From CAYJPK01 sp964372035 (GTDB taxonomy: Bacteria; Desulfobacterota; Desulfovibrionia; Desulfovibrionales; Desulfovibrionaceae): 29,775 nucleotides of DNA. How positions within the stretch are numbered: position 1 is the first letter of the stretch; the number at the start of each line of letters is the position of its first letter. The stretch lies in assembly GCA_964372035.1 (NCBI GenBank), contig CAYJPK010000020.1:1-29775 (forward strand). The letters are read 5' to 3'. The notes beneath the pieces were generated by a model, which did no database searches, was not told the DNA's origin, and saw only the letters and a list, made by a program, of their open reading frames with translations. The position numbers and the translations under genes are program-made. Shown piece after piece: positions 6,686 to 15,757 of the stretch.

Positions 6686-9370
6686 TTAGAAGTATTGACC
6701 CATTGAGAATTCAAAGCGACCACTTTTACGTCTTTCACCGTGAATATTCTCATCAAGAGGGAATCCATAAGCAAATCTTAAATCGCCCATTGGAGAACTC
6801 CATCTAAGCTCAAGACCAACTGATTTTTTAATATTACCAAAATAATCATCAGTTTGCGCTGAATCAACAGTAAAGCCAGCATCAAAGAAAGGTACAAGTG
6901 AGATACCGTACTCTTCATTAACTCTCCAAATATACTCTAAGTTGATAAAGCCAATTCTATCAGCACCAATCTGATCTTCTGGATAGTTTTTATCACGTGG
7001 AGCTAAGTCGTCTTGACTATAGCCACGAATACTATCCATACCACCTAAGAAGAAACGGTCAAATACAGGTACTGTTTTGCTACTATTTTCAAATACGCCA
7101 CCAACTCTACCTTTCCAGTGGAAAATGTGGTCTTTATTAAATAATTCGTGGAAACCTTGTAATTCAAATATTGGACGGAAGAAGTTATCATTACCGCCAA
7201 GTCCGCCACCACCATATTCTAAGAATAATTTAGCAATATAGCCATCTGTTGGGTAAGTGTTACTGTCTGTTGAATCATAAATTAAATTAGCATGAATAAC
7301 ACTAGAAATATTGTCACCTAAATATTCTCTATAAGCACGTGGTACGTTAGATTCAATATCATGTAAGTTATAGAAGTCAAAACGATAACCAGCAGAAACA
7401 GTAGTATATTCACCTAAAGGATAGAAGAAGGAGAAAGTGTTACCAACTGTTCTTTTGCTAAAGTCGTCCCATTCTTCCCAAATAGCATAAGCAGAATATG
7501 TAAAGCCTAAGTTAGTATCGTAAAGTCTTGGGTTTGTGAAAGTTAAATCAATATCTGATGAGTTACCAGATACAAAACCTGCAAGGTTTAAAGAATAACC
7601 ACGACCGAACAAGTTACGTTCATTAATAGATGCAGATACACCGAAATCATAAGCAGTAGAATAACCAACACCACCCATAATAGCGCCAGTACGATCCTCT
7701 TCAACTTTAACCTTTAAATCAACTTCGTCAGGATTATCGGTTGGTTGAACTAAAACGTCAGCTTGTGTAAAATAACGTAAACGTGCTAAACGCTCATTAC
7801 TACGTGCTAAAGCTTCGCCATCAAATTCATCACCATCAGCAATTCTAAGCTCACGAATAATTACATTATCACGAGTTTTTAAGTTGCCTTCAATATCAAC
7901 ACGACGAACATAAACTTTATTCTTTTTATTTACACTATAAATAACGTCAATTGTAGCATTCTCGTCATTTTTAGGAGTTTGAACATCTACAGCTGCAAAA
8001 GCGTAACCATTTTTGCTATATAAATTAGTTAATTTTTTAATATCATCTTGCATTACAGTTAAAGAGAAATATTGCTCTTCATCTTTATGGTTATCGATAT
8101 CAATAAGCTGACGTAACTTAGCTTCATCATCAATTAACTCACCTGTAAAGGCAACATTTCCAACATTATATCTAGTTCCCTCTTTAACCTCGAACTGCAC
8201 TGTAAGGCCATCATCTTCAACAATTACTTCTGGGCGTGCAACTTGTGCATCAATATAGCCTCTATTAAGTAAGTAAGCAGTGATTGCTTGTGTATCACGC
8301 TCTAAATGCTCATCACGTAAAACACCTGTTCCAGTTACCCAAGAAAGAAGATTACGTGAGGTCAAAGCCAAAGTATCTTTAATTTCATCTTCGTCAATTG
8401 AACTTAAGCCAACAATTTTAACATCTTTAATATATAAAACATTGCCTTCACGAACATCAAAAACTAAAGCAGCTGAAGTGCCATTATCTCTTTCTTCAAC
8501 TCTAGCATCAACTGTTACTTGGTGAAAGCCTTCTTTCAAATAAAGATCACGAACTTTTTGAACATCTTGAGCTAAAAGCTCTTCATTTACAACAGAGCCA
8601 GTTTTTGAGCTCATAGCAGCAATAATATCATCAGTATCAACAGCGTCAGAGCCATTAACACGAACATCTTCAATACGTGGTTTTTCTACCACAGTGAAAA
8701 CTAAAACAGAGCCTTGCCCACTATTTTCAACTTTTGCTTGAACATCACTGAAATAACCTAAGTCCCAAATCTTTTTGATTTCGTCATTAAGTTGCATTGC
8801 AGATACGTTATCGCCTTTTTCAACGTCTACTCTAGCTAAAATAACATCTGGATCTAAAACACGTGTACCATCGACTCTAATTTCAGTAATACCGCTTTTT
8901 GGAGTAACATCAGCAACCATCAAACCTACTAAATTTCCAACAGCTGGCAATAAGCTTATCATGCCATCTTCTTTTGAAAAATATGGCTTTGCATCAGCAC
9001 TACCATTAGCATCGACTAATTTTAAGTCCAAGCTAAAACTATCACCAACTTGTGTTAAACTACCAAAAACAGCCGCCTGTCTGCCAGCGCTTTTTGCAAG
9101 CTTTCTAGCTGTTGCAGTATCAATACTTGAAACACCTTGTCTTTTAACTAAGTCAAGCATTGCCTTGTTTGACAAAACATTAACACCTTTAGCTCTAAAT
9201 TGCTCACCAATCATGAGTGGCAACTCAAGCTTTAAGTTGTTGTAGCGTTCTTCTGCATTGATTTCAATTGGCAGGATAATAACATTAAAGTCTTTTGGTG
9301 CAGCATAAGCAGTCATTGCTAACATCAAAAAGCTTATTACAAAAATTAAACTAGTTAAACGTTTGTTCAT
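6686..9370 (-). CDS. bamA: Outer-membrane assembly factor BamA with extra N-terminal domain
   Basis: Core of the beta-barrel assembly machine, inserting outer-membrane proteins. From the ATG at 9370 (894 residues) there is a signal peptide ending AYA|AP (about residue 23), an extra domain (about 25-160), five POTRA domains (about 161-580), and a 16-strand-type barrel with the loop-6 signature IRGYSQDD. The C-terminal Phe (FSMGQYF) is the family's beta signal. The extra domain (VIILPIEINAE, VFGSLTQVG, LKLVD) resembles the N-terminal alpha/beta fold of TolB/CsgG-like proteins. Usual BamA is about 800 residues, so this domain explains the extra length. The start is fixed by GGAGA 7 bases upstream and by the signal peptide; an upstream in-frame ATG at 9430 would bury the signal peptide. 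The 5' end overlaps the lolD stop by 20 bases. Confidence 0.96.
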   Translation of the reverse strand: MNKRLTSLIFVISFLMLAMTAYAAPKDFNVIILPIEINAEERYNNLKLELPLMIGEQFRAKGVNVLSNKAMLDLVKRQGVSSIDTATARKLAKSAGRQAAVFGSLTQVGDSFSLDLKLVDANGSADAKPYFSKEDGMISLLPAVGNLVGLMVADVTPKSGITEIRVDGTRVLDPDVILARVDVEKGDNVSAMQLNDEIKKIWDLGYFSDVQAKVENSGQGSVLVFTVVEKPRIEDVRVNGSDAVDTDDIIAAMSSKTGSVVNEELLAQDVQKVRDLYLKEGFHQVTVDARVEERDNGTSAALVFDVREGNVLYIKDVKIVGLSSIDEDEIKDTLALTSRNLLSWVTGTGVLRDEHLERDTQAITAYLLNRGYIDAQVARPEVIVEDDGLTVQFEVKEGTRYNVGNVAFTGELIDDEAKLRQLIDIDNHKDEEQYFSLTVMQDDIKKLTNLYSKNGYAFAAVDVQTPKNDENATIDVIYSVNKKNKVYVRRVDIEGNLKTRDNVIIRELRIADGDEFDGEALARSNERLARLRYFTQADVLVQPTDNPDEVDLKVKVEEDRTGAIMGGVGYSTAYDFGVSASINERNLFGRGYSLNLAGFVSGNSSDIDLTFTNPRLYDTNLGFTYSAYAIWEEWDDFSKRTVGNTFSFFYPLGEYTTVSAGYRFDFYNLHDIESNVPRAYREYLGDNISSVIHANLIYDSTDSNTYPTDGYIAKLFLEYGGGGLGGNDNFFRPIFELQGFHELFNKDHIFHWKGRVGGVFENSSKTVPVFDRFFLGGMDSIRGYSQDDLAPRDKNYPEDQIGADRIGFINLEYIWRVNEEYGISLVPFFDAGFTVDSAQTDDYFGNIKKSVGLELRWSSPMGDLRFAYGFPLDENIHGERRKSGRFEFSMGQYF

Positions 9371-10058
9371 ACAGTTCTCCGGATCGCAGTTCAAGGGATC
9401 GCTCCATTTTTGAAGCAAGTTCATGATCATGGGTGACCATCACCATAGTCATGCCTAATTTTTTATTTAAATCCAAAAGCAGGTTGGCAATAAGTGCACC
9501 TGTTTTTTCATCTAAATTTCCTGTAGGTTCATCGGCTAAAAGCACACTAGGTCTAAGCAAAATAGCTCTAGCAATTGCGGCTCTTTGCCTTTCGCCTCCT
9601 GAAAGAGTTGTAACATTATGGTAAGCTCTATGGCTTAGTTCAACTTTTTCTAAGGCCTCTGCTGCAAGGTCTATGGCTTGTTTTCGACGAACTCCGCCAA
9701 CAATAGCCTGCATTGCAACATTTTCAAGCGTATTAAACTCTGGCATTAAGTGATGAAATTGAAACACAAAACCAAGTTCTTTATTACGCAAATTTGCCTT
9801 TTCAGCATCTGATAATTTTGTTATATCTTGCCCTTTTAGCAAAATAGTACCATCAGTTTGCTTATCAAGCATACCTAAGATGTGAAGCAATGTTGATTTG
9901 CCAGAACCAGAAGCCCCAACAATCGCCAAAGTTTCACCGCTATAAATTTCTAGTTCAACAGCTTTTAATATTTCAACATCTTCAAGCTGTCCAGAATAGA
10001 CTTTCTTAACTTTTTCTAGACTATATATAGATTGTTTGTCAATACTTTTTTCATTCAT
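9351..10058 (-). CDS. lolD: Lipoprotein-releasing ABC transporter ATPase LolD
   Basis: ATPase of the Lol system that drives release of outer-membrane lipoproteins from the inner membrane. It shows Walker A GASGSGKST (48-56), the Q-loop glutamine in FVFQF (Q100), ABC signature LSGGERQR (152-159), Walker B VLLADEP (172-178) and the H-loop in VTHDHE. The 235-residue length is normal. The start overlaps the stop of the LolC/E gene (ATGAATGA arrangement), and the gene end overlaps bamA, so the three are translationally coupled. Its closeness to LolC/E and BamA supports LolD over MacB-type or FtsE ATPases. Confidence 0.94.
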   Translation of the reverse strand: MNEKSIDKQSIYSLEKVKKVYSGQLEDVEILKAVELEIYSGETLAIVGASGSGKSTLLHILGMLDKQTDGTILLKGQDITKLSDAEKANLRNKELGFVFQFHHLMPEFNTLENVAMQAIVGGVRRKQAIDLAAEALEKVELSHRAYHNVTTLSGGERQRAAIARAILLRPSVLLADEPTGNLDEKTGALIANLLLDLNKKLGMTMVMVTHDHELASKMERSLELRSGELYEQTFN

Positions 10059-11277
10059 ATCGTAACGCTTCCGCTGGTTCTAGCTTAGCTGCTTGATTTG
10101 CAGGATAGATAGTTGCAAAAAAACAAAGCACCATAGCGCTAACGCCAATTATAATATTGTCCTTTAATGTCAACAGGATAGGAAGATGGTCAATGGTGTA
10201 AACACCCTGTGGCAATTTAATAAATTGATATTCTTGAAGTAAAATGGCAACTAAAATGCCTAAAATATAACCTAAAATAGTTCCAATTAATCCTATCAAC
10301 GTTCCTTGCAAAATAAAAATATTTTTTATCATGCGCTTTGTTGCACCCATTGAAATCAAAATTGCAATATCTTTTCGCTTTTCCATTACCAGCATAACAA
10401 GAGAGGTAACAATTGAAAAAGATCCAATTAATACCACCATTGCAAGCAAAATAAACATACCAATTTTTTCAAGCTCTAGAGCTGCAAAAAGATTTGCATT
10501 CATCTCTTTCCAGCTTCTGGCAGAAAAACCAGTTCCAAGCGCATCATTCAATTTTTCCGCTGTAATATCAGCATCATATAAGTCTTCAACTGCAACTTCA
10601 AAACCACTAATATAAGTATCTGGTAAACCTAAAATATCACGGGCAGTTTTTAAGGATACAAAGCCAAGCGAAGAATCATACTCAAACATTCCGCTATTAA
10701 AAATACCGACAACTTTTGCAGGGCGAATTTTTGGAGTAAAGCCTGTAGCTGTGCGTTGACCAGCAGGAGAAAGTAAATTTACTCGGCTTCCAACTTTTAG
10801 CCCAAGGCGTTTTGCAAGCTCATGCCCAACAATGACACCACCATTAGTTTCAAGATCTTCAACAGAACCGCTAGTTAATTTTGAGAGTAGGCTTAAAACC
10901 TCAGGAGCAGTTTTAACATCGAGTCCACGCAAAATAATGCCCTTGACTCCACGAGGAGACGAGAGCATTATTTCAGCGTATATAAACGGGGTAGAAGCGA
11001 TAACATCTTCTACATTATTGACTTTTTGCATTAACTCATCAATAGGGCTTTTATTTAAAGCGCTCATTTGCGCACCACTTATGATGATATGTGAGTTTGC
11101 ACCAAGAATTTTATCCCTAATATCTGTTGTAAATCCGTTATAAACACCAAGTACAATTACAAGTGCAGCAACACCAAGAGCTACACCAAAAATTGACATC
11201 AAAGAAATTATATAAATAAAACTCTGCTTTTGCCTTGCAAATAAATAACGAAATGCAACAAAAAGTGCAAAATTCAC
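10051..11277 (-). CDS. lolC: Lipoprotein-releasing ABC transporter permease LolC/LolE
   Basis: Inner-membrane permease (408 residues, MacB/FtsX type). There is one TM near the N-terminus (about 22-46), a large periplasmic MacB_PCD domain (about 50-265) and three C-terminal TMs (about 270-297, 315-345, 368-395). The opening, FRYLFARQKQSF followed by a Gly/Val-rich membrane segment and YNGF, is characteristic of LolC/LolE. Only one permease gene is present, so it probably works as a homodimer, as in bacteria with a single LolC/E (LolF-like). The start is GTG with AGAGG 9 bases before it, 4 bases after the lysS stop. The gene overlaps lolD by 8 bases. Confidence 0.93.
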   Translation of the reverse strand: MNFALFVAFRYLFARQKQSFIYIISLMSIFGVALGVAALVIVLGVYNGFTTDIRDKILGANSHIIISGAQMSALNKSPIDELMQKVNNVEDVIASTPFIYAEIMLSSPRGVKGIILRGLDVKTAPEVLSLLSKLTSGSVEDLETNGGVIVGHELAKRLGLKVGSRVNLLSPAGQRTATGFTPKIRPAKVVGIFNSGMFEYDSSLGFVSLKTARDILGLPDTYISGFEVAVEDLYDADITAEKLNDALGTGFSARSWKEMNANLFAALELEKIGMFILLAMVVLIGSFSIVTSLVMLVMEKRKDIAILISMGATKRMIKNIFILQGTLIGLIGTILGYILGILVAILLQEYQFIKLPQGVYTIDHLPILLTLKDNIIIGVSAMVLCFFATIYPANQAAKLEPAEALRYE

Positions 11278-11281
11278 TAAA

Positions 11282-12865
11282 TTAAGCCTCTGCCTTTAAA
11301 AGCGGGAAGTAAATAACTTCACGAATTGACGGAGAATCTGTAAGCAACATTACTAAACGATCAATACCAACACCCTGACCAGCTGCAGGTGGCATACCAT
11401 ATTCAAGTGCACGTAAATAATCTTCGTCCATCAAATGAGCTTCATCATCTCCAGCTTCTTTTTCACGCACCTGCTCTTCAAAACGCATTCTTTGGTCAAT
11501 TGGATCATTTAATTCAGAGAAAGCATTTGAAAGTTCACGTCCGGTTACAAATAATTCAAAACGATCAGTAACATCAGGGTTGTCATTATTACGACGTGCT
11601 AATGGTGAAATTTCTGTTGGATAATGATATACAAAGGTCGGTTGAATCAATTTTGGTTCAACGTCTAAATCAAATAACTTAGCTTGAAGTTTAACTAGTT
11701 TTTCATTAGTTAAAACTTTTTCGCCACGCTCACGAATGTAGCTAACAACCTTATCATAGTCATTATAGAACTCTGGGCTATGTCCACCAATTTCTTCTAA
11801 TGAATCATAGAAAGTAATTCTTTTCCATGTGCCAACAGCAAGATTAACTTCGTGCCCTTGATAAGTAATTGTTGTACTTCCGCAAACTTCTTGTGCAATA
11901 TGTGCAAAAAGCTCTTCAGTTAAATCCATAAGGTCGTAGAAATTCGCATAAGCCCAGTAAAATTCACACATTGTAAATTCTGGGTTATGACGAACAGAAA
12001 TGCCTTCATTACGGAAACTTCTATTGATTTCAAATACTTTTTCAAAGCCACCAACTAAAAGGCGCTTTAAATATAATTCAGGCGCAATACGCATATATAG
12101 TTGCATATCGAGCGCATTATGATGAGTAATAAAGGGTCTTGCAGTCGCACCACCAGGGATTGGGTGCAGCATTGGTGTTTCCACCTCAACAAAGCCTTTG
12201 TCCTCAAGAAAACTTCTAAATTCTCTAATAATTCTGCTACGTTTGCGGAAAATATCACGAACCCTTGAGTTAACAATCAAATCAACATAACGCTGACGAT
12301 AGCGAAGTTCAACATTCGTTAAACCATTATGCTTTTCTGGTAAAGAGCGAAAAGACTTTGTTAAAAGCTTCACTGTAGTACAAGAAATAGTTAATTCGCC
12401 AGTTTTAGTTCTAAAGAGTGTACCAACAACACCAACAATATCGCCAACATCAAGTTTTTTAAACAACTTGAAATTTTCGCCACCTAAATTTTCTTGTGAA
12501 GCATAGCACTGGATTTTGCCAGATTTATCCATAATATGGAAGAAGATTACCTTGCCAAAAGAACGATTAGAAATCATGCGCCCAGCACAGTGAAATACTT
12601 CCTCACGCTCCTCAAGTTCAGCAGCGCTATAACCCTCACAAGCAGCTCTAATTGCACCTGCATAGTCTTTTTTAACAAAGTCATTTGGGTATAACTCTAC
12701 GCCAGAATCAAGCAAGTCGCATGATTTAACAACGCAATTTTTAACAACTTCGTTAAGTTCATCTCGTCTAGCTAAACTATCGAGCATAGGCATAAAATAT
12801 GGGGCATGTTCTGATTTTGTTGCAAGCTTAATAGGCTTGCTAGCTTTCTTTTCTTGATTACTCAA
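11282..12865 (-). CDS. lysS: Lysyl-tRNA synthetase, class II
   Basis: Charges tRNA-Lys in the cytoplasm. An OB-fold anticodon-binding domain (about 85-170) precedes the class II catalytic core. Motif 2 is FRNEGISVRHNPEFTMCEFY (about 284-303) and motif 3 is GQGVGIDRLVML near the C-terminus. At 527 residues it is slightly longer than usual, with about 40 extra N-terminal residues rich in Lys and Ser. I chose a TTG start at 12865 because AGGAG sits 7 bases upstream. The in-frame ATG at 12889 has no Shine-Dalgarno and would place that ribosome site inside the coding region. It heads the operon lysS-lolC-lolD-bamA, an arrangement typical of Desulfovibrio-like genomes. Confidence 0.96.
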   Translation of the reverse strand: MSNQEKKASKPIKLATKSEHAPYFMPMLDSLARRDELNEVVKNCVVKSCDLLDSGVELYPNDFVKKDYAGAIRAACEGYSAAELEEREEVFHCAGRMISNRSFGKVIFFHIMDKSGKIQCYASQENLGGENFKLFKKLDVGDIVGVVGTLFRTKTGELTISCTTVKLLTKSFRSLPEKHNGLTNVELRYRQRYVDLIVNSRVRDIFRKRSRIIREFRSFLEDKGFVEVETPMLHPIPGGATARPFITHHNALDMQLYMRIAPELYLKRLLVGGFEKVFEINRSFRNEGISVRHNPEFTMCEFYWAYANFYDLMDLTEELFAHIAQEVCGSTTITYQGHEVNLAVGTWKRITFYDSLEEIGGHSPEFYNDYDKVVSYIRERGEKVLTNEKLVKLQAKLFDLDVEPKLIQPTFVYHYPTEISPLARRNNDNPDVTDRFELFVTGRELSNAFSELNDPIDQRMRFEEQVREKEAGDDEAHLMDEDYLRALEYGMPPAAGQGVGIDRLVMLLTDSPSIREVIYFPLLKAEA

Positions 12866-12908
12866 GGTCTTTCTCCTAAAATCCAGCATTCATAAAAAAT
12901 AAGTAAAA

Positions 12909-12937
12909 ATCCTATTCCAAACTTAACTAATCGTCAA
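12909..12937 (-). promoter_or_regulatory. Sigma70-type promoter of the lysS-lol-bamA operon
   Basis: On the minus strand TTGACG (12932-12937) is followed after 17 bases by TAGGAT (12909-12914). This predicts a start near 12902, about 37 bases before the chosen TTG start of lysS. The surrounding 12890-13069 region is AT-rich and holds no gene. Confidence 0.5.
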
Positions 12938-13069
12938 GTGCCTAGATTGGATTTTTAAATTTTTTATGTTTTTATAAAAAATCACAAATAATATGGTATG
13001 TTACAGTAATTTTCTATGTAAATAGAAACTTATTTTTGTTTTTATTTAATTAACAATAACAATATGTTA

Positions 13070-14374
13070 TTAGTTTATTAAAATAATAACAATATCCATA
13101 ACATTTGTTCTAGTTGGACCAGTTTTTAAAATATAATTGCTCAAGCTAAGTGCATTGTAGCTGTCATTATTATCCAGATATGATTGTAAATCAACATTTT
13201 TTTGCTCGGCAACCTTACACATTTGCCAATCTGCAAAGCCACCAGCTGCATCTGTTGGACCATCTGTTCCATCAGTACCAACACAAACAACGCTAATATT
13301 AGGACTGTCTTTTAGTAAAATACCAGCTTGCAAGGCCATTTCTTGATTACGTCCACCAAGACCAGAACCTCTAATTGTTACAGTAGTTTCGCCACCTGCC
13401 AAAAGACATTTTTTGCCCGTACCTTTATAAGTCTTTGCTAATTCAATAAGCTTGGTGATTTCAATGCAAGCTTCACCACCCATATTGTCAAATAAAACTT
13501 CTGTTGTATAACCATGGGTTTTAGCATAATTTTCGCATGCACAGAGGGCTTGTTTAAGAGTTGCAATAAGTACATTTTGCACATTTTCAAAAATTTCATC
13601 ATTTGCTTTTGGCGTTTCGGCTATTTCTTGATTTAAGCCTTTTTCTAAATGTAACAAAATTGCTTGAGGTAGTTTTTCCCATAGATTATATTTTTCTAAA
13701 ATATTCTTGCAATCTTTAAAAGTACTTAAATCTGGAACAGTTGGACCAGAAGCAATAACGTCTAAATTATCACCAACAACATCGGAAACAATTAAGCTGA
13801 TTACAGTTGCAGGATAAGCAGCTTGTACTAAACGACCGCCACTAAAGGCTGATAAATGCTTGCGAATTGAATTAATTTCGTGGATTGTTGCACCACATTC
13901 AAGCAGTAACTTTGTAAGCTCTCTCAAGTCGACAAGCTCAATGCCTTCAACTAAGGCTGGAGTCAAGGCACTTGCTCCACCAGTAAATAAGCAAATTACT
14001 AAATCATCTTTTGTAGCAGCTTGCGCCATTTTCACTATCTTCCACGCATTTTCAAGACCACTTTCATCTGGAACAGGGTGGGCGCCATAGGCGAGCTCAA
14101 TTCTTTCAAGCTCAATCCCATGCTCATATTTAACAATTATTAAGCCCTTATCTATGCGAGAACCAAGCAACTCCTCTAAAGCTTTTGCCATTGGAGCTGC
14201 GCCCTTTCCTGCACCAAGGACTATAATTTTTTTATACTTATTTAAATCATATTTTCTTGTATCTACAGATAAAATATTATCGTTTAATTTTAGATGCCGA
14301 AAAACTGCCCCATCAGGCGCAACAGCACTAATACCTGCATTTACAATTTCATTTAGTAAATCTCTTTTTAACAT
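13070..14374 (-). CDS. Glycerate 2-kinase (MOFRL family)
   Basis: Phosphorylates D-glycerate to 2-phosphoglycerate, feeding serine-glyoxylate or tartronate-derived carbon into lower glycolysis. The N-terminal DUF4147-type domain has GAGKGAAPMAKALEE (about 55-69), LFTGGASAL (about 129-137) and IRKHLSAFSGGRL. The C-terminal MOFRL domain has LLAGGETTV, GLGGRNQEMAL and VGTDGTDGPTDAAGG (near 365-379). Length 434 is normal, with all conserved glycine motifs intact. The ATG at 14374 has AAGGA 7 bases upstream. The gene follows proB by 33 bases on the same strand, so co-transcription is likely, although the two pathways are not obviously linked. Confidence 0.92.
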   Translation of the reverse strand: MLKRDLLNEIVNAGISAVAPDGAVFRHLKLNDNILSVDTRKYDLNKYKKIIVLGAGKGAAPMAKALEELLGSRIDKGLIIVKYEHGIELERIELAYGAHPVPDESGLENAWKIVKMAQAATKDDLVICLFTGGASALTPALVEGIELVDLRELTKLLLECGATIHEINSIRKHLSAFSGGRLVQAAYPATVISLIVSDVVGDNLDVIASGPTVPDLSTFKDCKNILEKYNLWEKLPQAILLHLEKGLNQEIAETPKANDEIFENVQNVLIATLKQALCACENYAKTHGYTTEVLFDNMGGEACIEITKLIELAKTYKGTGKKCLLAGGETTVTIRGSGLGGRNQEMALQAGILLKDSPNISVVCVGTDGTDGPTDAAGGFADWQMCKVAEQKNVDLQSYLDNNDSYNALSLSNYILKTGPTRTNVMDIVIILIN

Positions 14375-14407
14375 TGTAAATTCCTTGTAAAAAATATGAA
14401 TGAAAAA

Positions 14408-15574
14408 TTACATTGCCGCATCTAACAATAGATTATCCCTATGCACTGCTTCTGGGTATAGGGCATTTCCTAAAACAGCCGCAACTTCGTGGCGTTTTAA
14501 GCCCTTTATTTTTGATATTGTTTCGTTATTATAATTAATCAAACCAATACCAATATTTTTATCATTATAAACAATTCGTACCAAATCACCTACTTGAAAA
14601 TCACCCTCAACTTGACTTATACCAACAGGCAAAAGGCTTTTGCCTTGTTCTATCAAGGCTTTTGCTGCCCCATCATCAATATAAACCTTGCCTTGAGGTT
14701 CCTCTCTATAAACAAGCCAGTATTTACGGCGTGATACATTTTGTTCTTTTTGGCAAACCCAAGTTCCATGCTCAATACCCTTCATAGCTTCAAGGATAAT
14801 GTCATTTTCTTGACCATTTAAAATTAAGGTTGGAACTCCAAGTTGAGCTGCACGGTGAGCCGCTAATAATTTTGAATACATACCGCCAGTACCAACGCTG
14901 CTTTTACCACCACATAATTCGTCTAAGTCTAACCTGCTAACATCTTCTATATATTTTAACGGCTTAGCATCAGAGTATTTTAATGGGTTTTTATCTAATA
15001 CGCAACCAATGCTTGTTAAATTAACAAACAAGTCAGCTTCGACAGCATTTAAAAGCAAGCTAGCTAAGTTGTCATTATCACTAAATTTTAATTCATTTAC
15101 GGATACAGTATCATTTTCGTTAACAATAGGTATTACACCCCAAGCCAGCAAATGGCTAAAAGTATTACGAATATTTAAAAAGCGTTTGCGGTCTTTTAAG
15201 TCATCACGTGTTAAGAGAATTTGAGCTGTCATTATTCCATGCTCAATAAAATACTGCTCATATAAGTGCATCAATTTTGCTTGACCCATGGCAGCAATAG
15301 CTTGTTTAGCTGCCAAACTATTATATTCAGGGGTCATAAGTTTATCTTGTAAGGTAGACTTTAAAAGATTACGACCAGTAGCAACAGCACCGGAACTAAC
15401 CAGGATTATTTTATAGCCCTGATTCTGTAAAATGGATAGTTGCTCACATATACTGTGCATAATACTGTAATTTAGCTTAATGCCACGTTCAGTAGGAGTT
15501 GTTAAAATTGCACTACCAACTTTGACAATCACAACTTTAACATTTTTCAAAAATTCTGTTCGCAAATTTTGCAT
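14408..15574 (-). CDS. proB: Glutamate 5-kinase
   Basis: First step of proline synthesis: phosphorylates L-glutamate to gamma-glutamyl phosphate. The amino-acid kinase domain (about 10-265) has VIVKVGSAIL (16-25), LVSSGAVATG (58-67), PIVNENDTVS and a DNDNLASLLLNAVEADL segment. A C-terminal PUA domain (about 285-380) follows, as in E. coli ProB. Length 388 is normal. AAGG stands 8 bases before the ATG at 15574. It is transcribed divergently from the aldolase gene, with about 180 bases between them. A possible promoter is TTTACA with TAAAGT 17 bases on (minus strand, around 15612-15640), but this is weak. Confidence 0.94.
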   Translation of the reverse strand: MQNLRTEFLKNVKVVIVKVGSAILTTPTERGIKLNYSIMHSICEQLSILQNQGYKIILVSSGAVATGRNLLKSTLQDKLMTPEYNSLAAKQAIAAMGQAKLMHLYEQYFIEHGIMTAQILLTRDDLKDRKRFLNIRNTFSHLLAWGVIPIVNENDTVSVNELKFSDNDNLASLLLNAVEADLFVNLTSIGCVLDKNPLKYSDAKPLKYIEDVSRLDLDELCGGKSSVGTGGMYSKLLAAHRAAQLGVPTLILNGQENDIILEAMKGIEHGTWVCQKEQNVSRRKYWLVYREEPQGKVYIDDGAAKALIEQGKSLLPVGISQVEGDFQVGDLVRIVYNDKNIGIGLINYNNETISKIKGLKRHEVAAVLGNALYPEAVHRDNLLLDAAM

Positions 15575-15698
15575 AAAATCAACCTTATTTCAAAAATTTC
15601 TTTATACTTTAATGAACTGCTTAGCAAATGTAAACAGCATTTTTTGCATAATTTATAATCAAATAGCTCTAATTTGTTTTTTTGCTTTACTGAAATAG

Positions 15699-15727
15699 TC
15701 GACTTTTTGAAAAAAATCGTATATAAA
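15699..15727 (+). promoter_or_regulatory. Probable sigma70-type promoter of the aldolase gene
   Basis: TCGACT (15699-15704), 17 bases, then TATAAA (15722-15727), about 30 bases before the aldolase start, which itself has a strong GGAGGTG ribosome-binding site (15746-15752). The region 15575-15757 separates divergent proB and aldolase genes. Confidence 0.4.
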
Positions 15728-15757
15728 TAATGAACAAATTAATTTGGAGGTGTACTT

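Noticed and set aside
8775..9245. Plus-strand ORF of 156 codons opposite bamA
   Set aside because: Antisense to bamA, Ser/Leu/Thr-rich, without a Shine-Dalgarno or recognisable domain.
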